From: Mesorhizobium sp.
GTDB taxonomy: Bacteria; Pseudomonadota; Alphaproteobacteria; Rhizobiales; Rhizobiaceae
Assembly (NCBI GenBank): GCA_004020315.1
Contig: SAQG01000049.1
Span: forward strand, 1 to 37,824
DNA: 37,824 nt
Direction: 5' to 3'
Below the pieces are notes generated by a model, which was not told the origin of the DNA, did no database searches, and was given only the letters and a program-made list of their open reading frames with translations. Numbering within the stretch: the stretch's first letter is position 1; every line of letters starts with the position of its first letter. Shown here one piece after another: positions 24,448 to 32,393 of the stretch. Made by a program: the position numbers and the translations under genes.

Positions 24448-25365
24448 ATGGCGGAACTGCTTGTCCAGCAATTGGTGAACTGGATAACCCTTGGCTGCAT
24501 CTATGCCTTGCTGGCCATCGGTTTCAGTCTGATCTTCGGTGTTCTGAACGTCATTCATTTCTCTCATGGCGATGTCGCGATGACGGCGCCATTCATCACG
24601 CTGGGGCTCGCCCAGGCTTTGGCGACCGCACTCGGGGCCTCGATCCCCGCCTGGCTGGTCCTTGCGGTTCCGCTAGCCGTGCTCGCCGTCGGACTGATCG
24701 GCGTCTTGCTGGACAAAGTGGTCATCAGGCGCTTCCGCGACGCGCCCGCCATGATGGCGCTGGTGGCGACCGTTGCGCTCGGCATCGTCATTCGCGAACT
24801 GATCCGCCACCTCTATCCGCAGGGATCGAACCCGCATGCCTTCCCGCGCCTGGTGTCGGGCATGGCTTTGGAAATCTCCGGTGTCGCCGTCAGCTGGTTC
24901 GCGCTGCTTGTGGTGGTGCTGACCGTCGCGCTGGTGACGATGCTGTTTGTCTTCCTGCGCATGACCCCGCTCGGCCTGCGTATCCGGGCGGCCTCGGAGG
25001 ACCGGATCGTGGCACGCATGATGGGCATTCGCGATGCACGTGTCTTCCGCGCGACGTTCTTCATCGCCTCAGCGATCGGCGCCACCGCCGGACTCCTATT
25101 CGCAAGCTATGCCGGCGTGACGCGGTTCGACTTCGGCGTCATGGCCGGGCTGCTCGGCTTTTCCGCGGCGGTGATCGGCGGGCTCGGCTCGATGCCGGGC
25201 GCCATCCTGGGCGGGCTGATCATTGCCGGTATCGAGGTGCTTGCCCAGACCTTCGTGACCGACGGCGCCTCCTACCGGCTGGTCTTCGTCTTCCTGCTGG
25301 TCATTGCCGTGCTCATCTTCCGCCCCGCCGGCCTGCTTGGGCGCACCGTCATGGAGAAAGTCTAG
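24448..25365 (+). CDS. Branched-chain-amino-acid-type ABC permease (LivH-like)
   Basis: 305 aa from ATG 24448 (MAELLVQQLVNWITLGCIYA); the frame opens earlier at a GTG (24373), but that adds 25 residues outside the family. About eight helices. The block GFSLIFGVLNVIHFSHGDV (about 25-43) is the hallmark of LivH. Later come LGLRIRAASEDRIVARMMGI (cytoplasmic coupling loop) and the AVIGGLGSMPGAILGG segment near the end. It is the first gene of livHMGF, and only one base separates its stop from livM. The importer takes amino-acid-like solutes; the real ligand is unknown. Confidence 0.93.
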   Translation: MAELLVQQLVNWITLGCIYALLAIGFSLIFGVLNVIHFSHGDVAMTAPFITLGLAQALATALGASIPAWLVLAVPLAVLAVGLIGVLLDKVVIRRFRDAPAMMALVATVALGIVIRELIRHLYPQGSNPHAFPRLVSGMALEISGVAVSWFALLVVVLTVALVTMLFVFLRMTPLGLRIRAASEDRIVARMMGIRDARVFRATFFIASAIGATAGLLFASYAGVTRFDFGVMAGLLGFSAAVIGGLGSMPGAILGGLIIAGIEVLAQTFVTDGASYRLVFVFLLVIAVLIFRPAGLLGRTVMEKV

Positions 25366-25366
25366 C

Positions 25367-26542
25367 ATGCAGGCTCGGGCTTCACTTGCTGCGCCGGGCA
25401 AAGCGGCGGCCGCGGCCTTCACCATCACTTCGCAGCTGTGCGGGGCAACGTTCCTGTACCTCATTCTCAGGGTTGATGGCGGCTGGCAGGTGGTCGGCCT
25501 GCTGGCCTTGCTCGGCCTGGGCTTCTACCTGCTGGAAAGGTTGCCATGGATCGCGGACTACGCGATGGCCAGCTTTGCCCGGGTTCCGCTCGTGACGATG
25601 ATCACCGCGGCGGTCGTCGTTCTGGCTTTTCCATTCTTCGTCGGCTCGAATACCTATATGCTGCATCTGCTGATCGTCGCTGAGCTCTACGCCGTGCTTG
25701 CGCTGGCGCTCAATTTCCAGCTCGGCAGCGCCAACATCCCGAACTTCGCCACCGGCGCTTCCTACGGCATCGGAGCCTATGTATCGGCGCTGCTGGCGAT
25801 CAATTTTGGGGTCAGCTTTTGGCTGACGCTGCCGGTCGCGGCGCTGGCCGCTACATTGTTCGGTTTCATCATCGGCATTCCGTCGATGCGCACGCGTGAC
25901 ACCTATCTGGCGCTGGTCACCATCGCCTTCGGCGTCGTGGTCCAGCAGTTGCTGAACAACTTCAGCTGGACCGGCGGGCCCAACGGACTGGTCGGCATTC
26001 CGGCACCCAGCCTGTTAGGCCATTCCTTTGCCGATCCGCTGGTGATCTTCGGCTGGAAGCTGCCGAGCCAGGCGAACTTCTATTATCTGTCGGCGGCGCT
26101 GGTCGTCGTCGCCATCGTCACCGCGCATCGCCTGCACGCCTCGCGCATCGGGCTGGCCTGGAACGCGCTGCGTGCCGACGAGATCGCCGCCAGGGCGCAA
26201 GGCATCAATGTGGCGTGGTTCAAGGTTCTGGCGTTCGCGGTTGACGCCTTTCTTGCCGCCTTCGCCGGCACGATCTACGCCTTCTACGTCTCCTACATTT
26301 CTCCCGACAATTTCACCTTCCTTGTCTCCGTCACCATCATGACCATGGTCATCGTCGGCGGCATGGACAATGTTTTCGGTGTCATCGTTGGTGCGTTCCT
26401 GCTGACCATCCTGCCCGAGAAACTACGCGCCTTCGCCGACTATCGTCTGCTGTTCTTCGGCGTCGTCATCATCGCCTTCCTGATGATCCGGCCGCAGGGG
26501 TTGTTCCCGCAACGCATGCGGCGATACGGAGGCGACCTGTGA
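25367..26542 (+). CDS. Branched-chain-amino-acid-type ABC permease (LivM-like)
   Basis: 391 aa from ATG 25367, one base after the livH stop. The N-terminal ~70 residues (QARASLAAPGKAAAAA onward, with one or two extra helices) are longer than in a minimal LivM. The core YAVLALALNFQLGSANIPNF, then the ATGASYGIGAYVSAL segment, is diagnostic, as is RTRDTYLALVTIAFGVVVQQ. The coupling loop includes GLAWNALRADEIAARAQGIN. The end FLMIRPQGLFPQR is typical. It overlaps livG by four bases (GTGA). Confidence 0.93.
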   Translation: MQARASLAAPGKAAAAAFTITSQLCGATFLYLILRVDGGWQVVGLLALLGLGFYLLERLPWIADYAMASFARVPLVTMITAAVVVLAFPFFVGSNTYMLHLLIVAELYAVLALALNFQLGSANIPNFATGASYGIGAYVSALLAINFGVSFWLTLPVAALAATLFGFIIGIPSMRTRDTYLALVTIAFGVVVQQLLNNFSWTGGPNGLVGIPAPSLLGHSFADPLVIFGWKLPSQANFYYLSAALVVVAIVTAHRLHASRIGLAWNALRADEIAARAQGINVAWFKVLAFAVDAFLAAFAGTIYAFYVSYISPDNFTFLVSVTIMTMVIVGGMDNVFGVIVGAFLLTILPEKLRAFADYRLLFFGVVIIAFLMIRPQGLFPQRMRRYGGDL

Positions 26543-27324
26543 GCGCACTTCTCAAAGTCGAGAATGTGACAATGCGCTTCGGCGGCCTGGTTGCGCTCAA
26601 CGATGTCAGCCTTTCGATCGACAAGGGCGCGGTGCTCGCAGTCATCGGTCCGAACGGCGCCGGCAAGTCGACGCTGTTCAACGTCGTGACCGGCGTCTAC
26701 CGGCCCACCTCCGGCCGGGTGGCCTTCGACGGCGCAGAGATCACCGGCCGCCCTACTTACGACATCGTTGACCGCGGCATCGCCCGCACATTTCAATCAT
26801 CGCGGCTGTTTTCGGATCTCAGCGTCCTCGACAACGTCATCATCGGCATGCACACCCGCACAAAGACCGGCGTGCTGAGTGCGCTGTTTCGGCCGCGCTC
26901 CTCGCGCCGCGAAATGGCCACTTGCGTGGAACGGGCTGAGAGGCTGCTCAGGCTCGGCTCCGGCGACCTGTTCGAACAACGCTATCGGCCGGCGGGCACG
27001 CTGGCACAGGCCGACAGGCGGCGGCTGGAAATCGCCCGCGCACTGGCCTCGCAGCCCAAGCTTTTGCTGCTCGACGAGCCGTCGGTCGGCATGGACGATG
27101 TGGAAACCGACGCATTGGTGGCCGACATCGAGCGGCTGCGGGCGGACAACCCCGAACTGTCGGTGGTCCTGATCGAGCACGACATGCGGGTGGTCGAGGC
27201 TTTCCCGCAGCACGTCACCTGCGTCGACTATGGCAGCAAGATCGCCGAGGGCGACTTCGCGGCAGTGCGCGCCGATCCGCGCGTCCAGGAGGCCTATCTC
27301 GGGAAGGCGGTCGCCCATGCTTGA
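26539..27324 (+). CDS. Branched-chain-amino-acid-type ABC ATPase (LivG-like)
   Basis: 261 aa from a GTG that overlaps the livM stop. Walker A GPNGAGKST is at about 37-45, followed by LFNVVTGVYRPTSGRVAFDG. The Q-loop region has IARTFQSSRLFSDLSVLDNV. The usual LSGG signature is poorly kept: the stretch before the second helix reads AGTLAQADRRRLEIARAL (about 152-169), with LAQAD where LSYGQ or LPYGL-type motifs stand in other LivG proteins. Walker B LLLLDEPSVGMD and switch His in LIEHDM are intact. It works with LivF on the two permeases. Confidence 0.92.
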   Translation: MSALLKVENVTMRFGGLVALNDVSLSIDKGAVLAVIGPNGAGKSTLFNVVTGVYRPTSGRVAFDGAEITGRPTYDIVDRGIARTFQSSRLFSDLSVLDNVIIGMHTRTKTGVLSALFRPRSSRREMATCVERAERLLRLGSGDLFEQRYRPAGTLAQADRRRLEIARALASQPKLLLLDEPSVGMDDVETDALVADIERLRADNPELSVVLIEHDMRVVEAFPQHVTCVDYGSKIAEGDFAAVRADPRVQEAYLGKAVAHA

Positions 27325-28018
27325 GCTGAAGGGTGTCGATACCAGCTACGGGGCGGTGCCGATGCTGCGCGGCGTAGCGATGAGCGTGCGTCCGGGCGAA
27401 CTGGTCTGCCTGCTCGGGCCAAATGGCGCCGGCAAGACGACAACCTTCATGACGGTCTGCGGCGTGGTGCGAGCCCTTCGCGGCAAAGTCGTGGTGATGG
27501 GCAAGGACATGGCGACTCTTGGCACGGAAAACCTGGCGTCGCTCGGTGTCGGCCTCGTTCCGGAAGGGCGCCGGCTGTTTCCCAGCCTGACCGTTATCGA
27601 GAACCTGCGCCTGGGCTACGACGCGGTGTCCGGCCGTGGCCCCGACTTCGCAGCGCAACTGGACAAGATGTGCACGCTGTTTCCCCGCATCCGGGAGCGC
27701 TTGCGCCAAGTGTCCGGCACTCTGTCGGGCGGCGAACAGGCGATGGTCGCGCTGGCGCGCGCGCTGATCGGCGAACCCAAGCTGGTGATCATGGACGAAC
27801 CATCGCTCGGTCTCTCGCCCAAGCTCATCGGCGAGTATTTCGAGATTACGCGGGAGATCCATCGCCGCGGCACGACCATCCTGCTGATCGAACAGAACGC
27901 AGAAATGGGGCTGGGAATCGCCGATCGCGGCTATGTCCTGGTCAAGGGCAAGGTCGCCCAGGAAGGACCGGCAAAGGAGCTGCTCTCGTCCAAGGCGGCC
28001 AGAAGCCTTTATCTCTGA
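27317..28018 (+). CDS. Branched-chain-amino-acid-type ABC ATPase (LivF-like)
   Basis: 233 aa from ATG 27317, overlapping livG by eight bases; a longer frame from 27230 lies inside livG and is ignored. Walker A GPNGAGKTT is at about 36-44, the signature LSGGEQAMVALARALI at about 137-152, Walker B LVIMDEPSLGLSP, and a C-terminal LIEQNAEMGLGIADRGYVLV. This is a short ATPase without a regulatory domain, as usual for LivF. It closes the transporter operon; 205 bp separate it from the monooxygenase gene. Confidence 0.93.
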   Translation: MLELKGVDTSYGAVPMLRGVAMSVRPGELVCLLGPNGAGKTTTFMTVCGVVRALRGKVVVMGKDMATLGTENLASLGVGLVPEGRRLFPSLTVIENLRLGYDAVSGRGPDFAAQLDKMCTLFPRIRERLRQVSGTLSGGEQAMVALARALIGEPKLVIMDEPSLGLSPKLIGEYFEITREIHRRGTTILLIEQNAEMGLGIADRGYVLVKGKVAQEGPAKELLSSKAARSLYL

Positions 28019-28191
28019 ATCCTGCCGTCCTTTCGTCCCCTCAATGGCGACGATCCGTGCCCCGCGGTCCACATTCTCGGCCTTGCTTCCGGCATTTAGG
28101 GACAAGCTAACCAGTGCCACATGAAATCGTAATTTTCGCTGCCCGCTCCCTCCAGTAAACCAACGACCAGACCTCCGTCGCATCCGCAGAA

Positions 28192-28206
28192 ACTCTCGGG
28201 GAGAGT
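28192..28206 (+). promoter_or_regulatory. Small dyad just upstream of the monooxygenase gene
   Basis: ACTCTC-GGG-GAGAGT is a perfect 6-bp dyad with a 3-nt centre, ending 17 bp before the ATG and immediately upstream of the AAAGGG ribosome site. As RNA it would form a small hairpin near the start; as DNA it could be an operator. No known regulator is matched. Confidence 0.4.
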
Positions 28207-28223
28207 CAGAAAGGGCCGCTGAA

Positions 28224-29498
28224 ATGTCAGTCGAAAAAGTAGACACACTCATTGTCGGTGGCGGCCAGGCGGGGTTGGCCATGAGCGAGCATCTGAGCAA
28301 GTGCGGCGTGCCTCATCTCGTTCTCGAGCGGAGCCGCATCGCCGAGCGCTGGCGCTCCGAAAGATGGGACTCGCTGGTTGCCAATGGTCCCGCCTGGCAT
28401 GATCGGTTTCCGGGCATGGAGTTTCCGGATACCGACCCCGATGCCTTTGTGGCCAAGGAGAAGGTTGCGGATTATTTTGTCGCCTACGCGCAAATGATCT
28501 CTGCCCCTGTCCGCTGCGGCGTGGAGGTCACGAAAGTGCAAAGGCTTGTCGGTCGCCCCGGTTTCCAGGTCGAAACCTCGGATGGCGCGATCGAGGCCAG
28601 GAGCGTGGTCGCCGCCACTGGCGCTTTCCAGCATCCTGTCATCCCAGCCGTCGTTCCCCGGGATGCAGGACCGGTGCAGATTCATTCCAGCGCCTATCGC
28701 AATCCCGGCCAGCTGCCCGAGGGTGCGGTGCTGGTGGTCGGCTCGGGATCCTCAGGGGTGCAGATCGCCGACGAACTCCAGCGTTCTGGACGTCGCGTCT
28801 ACCTCTCGGTCGGGCCGCATGATCGGCCGCCGCGGGCCTATCGCGAGCGTGACTTCTGCTGGTGGCTGGGGGTTCTCGGCAAGTGGGACGCCCAGGCCCC
28901 GGCGCCTGGCACGGAACATGTCACCATCGCGGTAAGCGGTGCGCGTGGCGGCGAGACGATCGATTTCCGGCGTCTTGCCGCGCAAGGGATGACGCTGGTA
29001 GGCCGGACGGAATCATTCAAGCACGGCACCATGATCTTCGCGCCCGATCTGGCCAGGAATATCGCGCGCGGCGATGCGAACTACATGTCGGTGCTGGACG
29101 AAGCCGACGCCTACGTTGCCCGCAACGGCCTGGATCTTCCCGAAGAGCCCGGTGCCCGCAAGATCGGGCCGGACCCGCAATGCGTGACCGATCCCATTCT
29201 CGACCTGGACCTGGCCGAAGCTGGAATAAGCTCGATCATCTGGGCAACGGGATTCACCGTCGATTACAGCTGGCTGAAGCTCGATGTGTTCGACGAAAAG
29301 GGTAAGCCGAGGCATCAGCGTGGTGTGTCGAGGGAGCCCGGGATCTATTTCCTCGGGTTGCCTTGGCAATCGCGCAGGGGATCCAGCTTCATCTGGGGCG
29401 TCTGGCACGACGCCCAGCATCTGGCGGACCATATTTCCACGCAGCGCAAATACCTGGCGTATCATGCCTCCGCAAAGCGCCAGACCAAGGTGGCATAG
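28224..29498 (+). CDS. Flavin-containing monooxygenase-like NAD(P)/FAD oxidoreductase
   Basis: 424 aa; ATG 28224 has AAAGGG upstream. FAD-binding GGGQAG (12-17) follows a short strand, with LERSRIAERWRSERWDSLVA as the adjoining motif of YUCCA/CzcO-type monooxygenases. A second nucleotide site, GSGSSG (173-178), should take NADPH. The ATG motif in VVAATGAFQHP (129-139) and IIWATGFTVDYSWL near the end are family marks. Relatives oxygenate amines at N, sulfides at S, or ketones (Baeyer-Villiger). It is the first catabolic gene after livHMGF, so an N-oxygenation or ring-oxygenation of the imported compound is plausible. Confidence 0.88.
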   Translation: MSVEKVDTLIVGGGQAGLAMSEHLSKCGVPHLVLERSRIAERWRSERWDSLVANGPAWHDRFPGMEFPDTDPDAFVAKEKVADYFVAYAQMISAPVRCGVEVTKVQRLVGRPGFQVETSDGAIEARSVVAATGAFQHPVIPAVVPRDAGPVQIHSSAYRNPGQLPEGAVLVVGSGSSGVQIADELQRSGRRVYLSVGPHDRPPRAYRERDFCWWLGVLGKWDAQAPAPGTEHVTIAVSGARGGETIDFRRLAAQGMTLVGRTESFKHGTMIFAPDLARNIARGDANYMSVLDEADAYVARNGLDLPEEPGARKIGPDPQCVTDPILDLDLAEAGISSIIWATGFTVDYSWLKLDVFDEKGKPRHQRGVSREPGIYFLGLPWQSRRGSSFIWGVWHDAQHLADHISTQRKYLAYHASAKRQTKVA

Positions 29499-29528
29499 CC
29501 AACGCCAGACCAGCAACCGGACCAATCC

Positions 29529-29702
29529 ATGGATCACAAAGGCCCCTCGATGATTAGGAGCGGCCTTAGCAAGGATGAGAAAGACTGTTCTTTCAAAGCC
29601 TGTCCGCGCGGTGAATATTTGACGGACATAGGCGGGCCGTGGTCCCGGCGTCCTTTCGTGAAGGCAGCCGTCGAGCCAAACGTCGCGCAACAGATGTTCT
29701 GA
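29529..29702 (+). CDS. Possible 57-aa small protein
   Basis: An ATG at 29529 opens a frame with MDHKGPSMIRSGLSKDEKD, then CSFKACPRGEY, and ends in VAQQMF at 29702. The composition is protein-like with two Cys five apart. It fills most of the 231-bp gap between the monooxygenase and the Rid gene. No good ribosome site is seen for the first ATG or for the in-frame ATG at 29550, and I recognise no family. It may be noise. Confidence 0.3.
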   Translation: MDHKGPSMIRSGLSKDEKDCSFKACPRGEYLTDIGGPWSRRPFVKAAVEPNVAQQMF

Positions 29703-29729
29703 CCTCGAGACGATCTGACGGAGACCAAG

Positions 29730-30146
29730 ATGGCGCATACAAGAATTCGAAAATTCAACACGAAAGATACCTATCCTGAGCAGAGCCTCGACAATGATCT
29801 GTGTCAGGCGGTCGTTACGCGCGGCGGGAGAACTGTCTATTTGCGTGGCCAGTGTCCGCAGGATCTTGATACGGCCAAGAACATCGACAGCCATGATCCA
29901 GCCGAGCAGACGCACAAGGTCATGCAGAACATCCGCCAGCTGATCGAGGAGTGCGGCGGCACCATGGAGCACCTGGTCAAGGTGGTGGTCTACATCACCG
30001 ACGTGCGCCATCGCGAGGCGGTCTACCGCACCATGGGCGAGTACATCAAAGGCGTGCATCCCGTCTCAACCGGCCTTGTCGTGCAGGCTCTGGCGCGGCC
30101 GGACTGGCTGGTCGAGATCGACGGCACCGCCGTCATTCCGGACTGA
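29730..30146 (+). CDS. Rid-family (YjgF/UK114) protein lacking the catalytic arginine
   Basis: 138 aa; GGAG lies upstream of ATG 29730. It has a chorismate-mutase-like small fold with the family run THKVMQNIRQLIEECGGTME (61-80), HLVKVVVYITDV (81-92) and YIKGVHPVSTGLVVQALARP (105-124). In canonical RidA the substrate-binding arginine sits in PARS near residue 105; here the matching tetrapeptide is PVST (111-114), so that residue is Ser113. Rid subfamilies without this Arg generally lack imine deaminase activity and have other, mostly undefined roles. It is followed after 5 bp by the DUF1028 gene, and the two form a pair in the catabolic run. Confidence 0.9.
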   Translation: MAHTRIRKFNTKDTYPEQSLDNDLCQAVVTRGGRTVYLRGQCPQDLDTAKNIDSHDPAEQTHKVMQNIRQLIEECGGTMEHLVKVVVYITDVRHREAVYRTMGEYIKGVHPVSTGLVVQALARPDWLVEIDGTAVIPD

Positions 30147-30151
30147 CGGTC

Positions 30152-30826
30152 ATGACTTTTTCCATTGTCGCGCGGTGCAGCCGCACCGGTATGTTCGGGG
30201 TCGCGGTATCATCGTCGTCCCCGGCCGTGGCGGCGCGCTGCGCCTATGCGCAGGCAGGCGTTGGTGCCATCGCCAGCCAGAACGTCACCGATCCGACGCT
30301 TGGGCTGCGAGGCCTCGAATTGCTGGCACGCGGCGCTTCGGCCGCCGAGGCGGTTGCCATACTGAAGCGCACCGGCGCTTATCCCGAATACAGGCAGGTG
30401 CTGGCTGTCGACGCTGCCGGAACGACCGCGATCCATTCGGGACCCAAGGCGCTTGGCATCTGGGCACAAGCACGCGCGGAAAATGTCGCCTGCGGCGGCA
30501 ACCTGCTGGCCCATGACGGAGTGCCGCAAGCCATGATCGAGGCATTTCTGGGCTCGGACGGGCATCTGGGCGACCGCCTCATCGCCACCATGCGCGCCGC
30601 GTTGAAAGCGGGCGGCGAGGCAGGTCCGGTCCATTCCGCCGGAATGAAGCTGGTGCGCGAGGTTACGTGGCCGGTCGCCGACCTGCGCTGCGACTGGACC
30701 GACGACTGCCCGATCGAGCAACTGGCAACGCTGTGGGAAATCTACAAGCCACAGCTCGATGCCTATGTGACCCGCGCGATAAACCCATCCGATGCGCCGA
30801 GCTACGGCGTGCCGGGCGATGAATAG
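30152..30826 (+). CDS. DUF1028 family protein
   Basis: 224 aa from ATG 30152. The frame extends upstream but there it only reads out-of-frame Rid sequence. The N-terminus MTFSIVARCSRTGMFGVAVS, then SSSPAVAARC, is the diagnostic opening of DUF1028, an Ntn-hydrolase-like fold of unknown activity. GVGAIASQNVTDPTLGLRGL and AEAVAILKRTGAYPEYRQVL follow, then the turn GGNLLAHDGVPQAMIEAF. Its place between the Rid protein and the aldehyde dehydrogenase suggests hydrolysis of an amide or a cyclic intermediate. That role is inference from fold and neighbours. Confidence 0.88.
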   Translation: MTFSIVARCSRTGMFGVAVSSSSPAVAARCAYAQAGVGAIASQNVTDPTLGLRGLELLARGASAAEAVAILKRTGAYPEYRQVLAVDAAGTTAIHSGPKALGIWAQARAENVACGGNLLAHDGVPQAMIEAFLGSDGHLGDRLIATMRAALKAGGEAGPVHSAGMKLVREVTWPVADLRCDWTDDCPIEQLATLWEIYKPQLDAYVTRAINPSDAPSYGVPGDE

Positions 30827-30853
30827 TCAAGACACAGCCATGGGTCACCTGCG

Positions 30854-32344
30854 ATGAGCGAGCTCAGCCACAAGGACTGGATCGGCAAAGCCTCGTTGAT
30901 CCGTTTTCGCGACAGGGCGTTCATCGATGGCAAGCCGGTTGCCGCGCGCTCAGGCCGAACCTTCGCCAGCGTCAATCCCGCGACCGGCGAGACGCTGGCC
31001 AAAGTGGCCTCCTGCGGCGAGGAGGATGTTGACCGCGCGGTCGCTGTGGCGCGCCGTAGCTTCGAATCCGGGGTCTGGTCCCGCACCAGCCCAGCCAGCC
31101 GCAAGGATGTATTGCTGCGGCTGGCGCAGTTGCTGCGCGAAAACCTGCATGAAATGGCCCTGCTCGAATCTCTCGATATGGGCAAACTCGTCAAAGACGC
31201 GGCCACAGTCGACGTGCCCGGCTCGGCCGCGATCTTCCAATGGTATGGCGAGGCCATCGACAAGATCTACGGTGAAGTGGCGCCCACGGGCGAAGGCGAT
31301 CTGGTGCTGGTGCGGCGTGAGCCGCTCGGCGTAATCGGCGCCGTGGTGCCGTGGAATTTCCCGCTCGACATGGCGACCTGGAAATGCGCACCGGCGCTGG
31401 CGGCGGGCAATTCGGTGGTGCTGAAACCGGCCGAGCAGTCGCCGTTCTCGGCCTTGCGGTTGGCGGAGCTCGCCATGGAAGCGGGCCTGCCTGCTGGCGT
31501 GCTTAATGTTGTGCCTGGCCTTGGCGAAACCGCCGGCCAGGCGCTTGGCCGCCATATGGATGTGGATTGCCTTGCCTTCACCGGTTCGACTGCCGTCGGC
31601 AAGATGTTCCTGCAGTATTCCGGTCAGTCGAACATGAAACAGGTCTGGCTCGAAACCGGGGGCAAAAGCCCCAATCTTGTCTTTGCCGATTGCAGCGATC
31701 TCAATGCGGCGGCCGACATGGCAGCCTTCGGCATCTTCTTCAACCAGGGTGAAGTCTGTTCCGCCAATTCACGCTTGCTTGTACAAAGGGGCATCAAGGA
31801 TGCTCTCCTGGAGAAACTGGTGCAGCGTGCGGTGGCCACCCAACCCGGTGATCCACTGGACCCGGCTTCGAAAATGGGCGCGATGGTCGATGCGCGGCAC
31901 GCGGCCAATGTCATGCGTTTTGTAGATGCCGGGAAGAAAACCGCGCGCCTGGTTGCGGGTGGCGATCTGGTCACGGTCAACGGGCGCGGCAGCTTCGTCC
32001 AGCCGACCATCTTCGACGACGTCGCGCATAGCGACCCGATTGCCCGAGATGAGATCTTCGGGCCGGTGCTTTCGGTCATCGCCTTCGACGACGAGGACGA
32101 AGCTATCCGTATGGCCAATGACAGCCCCTACGGGCTGGCCGCGTCACTGTGGACCGACAGCCTGTCGCGCGCGCACCGCGTCGCCGGTCGGCTGCGTGCC
32201 GGCACCGTTTCCGTCAACACGGTCGACGCGCTGAGCCCGATGACCCCGTTCGGTGGCTTCAAGCAGTCCGGCTTCGGCCGCGACCTGTCGCTGCATGCGC
32301 TCGACAAGTACACCGCATTTAAAACGACGTGGATCAAATACTGA
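30854..32344 (+). CDS. Aldehyde dehydrogenase (PuuC/betaine-aldehyde type)
   Basis: 496 aa, NAD(P)-dependent. PWNFP (166-170) and Lys191 bind cofactor; GSTAVG (244-249) is the Rossmann loop; the catalytic pair is Glu267 in LETGGKSP and Cys302 in FNQGEVCSA. MTPFGGFKQSGFGRDLS and the C-terminal Tyr/Lys segment complete the family pattern. The closest general type is gamma-glutamyl-aminobutyraldehyde or amino-aldehyde dehydrogenase. It probably oxidises the aldehyde left by oxidative deamination of an amine, consistent with the dehydrogenase at 34889. It lies 27 bp after the DUF1028 gene, with no strong ribosome site. Confidence 0.93.
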   Translation: MSELSHKDWIGKASLIRFRDRAFIDGKPVAARSGRTFASVNPATGETLAKVASCGEEDVDRAVAVARRSFESGVWSRTSPASRKDVLLRLAQLLRENLHEMALLESLDMGKLVKDAATVDVPGSAAIFQWYGEAIDKIYGEVAPTGEGDLVLVRREPLGVIGAVVPWNFPLDMATWKCAPALAAGNSVVLKPAEQSPFSALRLAELAMEAGLPAGVLNVVPGLGETAGQALGRHMDVDCLAFTGSTAVGKMFLQYSGQSNMKQVWLETGGKSPNLVFADCSDLNAAADMAAFGIFFNQGEVCSANSRLLVQRGIKDALLEKLVQRAVATQPGDPLDPASKMGAMVDARHAANVMRFVDAGKKTARLVAGGDLVTVNGRGSFVQPTIFDDVAHSDPIARDEIFGPVLSVIAFDDEDEAIRMANDSPYGLAASLWTDSLSRAHRVAGRLRAGTVSVNTVDALSPMTPFGGFKQSGFGRDLSLHALDKYTAFKTTWIKY

Positions 32345-32393
32345 TGGGCGGCAAGGCTTGATCGACGCGCCCAAACCGGCAACATAGCCGCTC

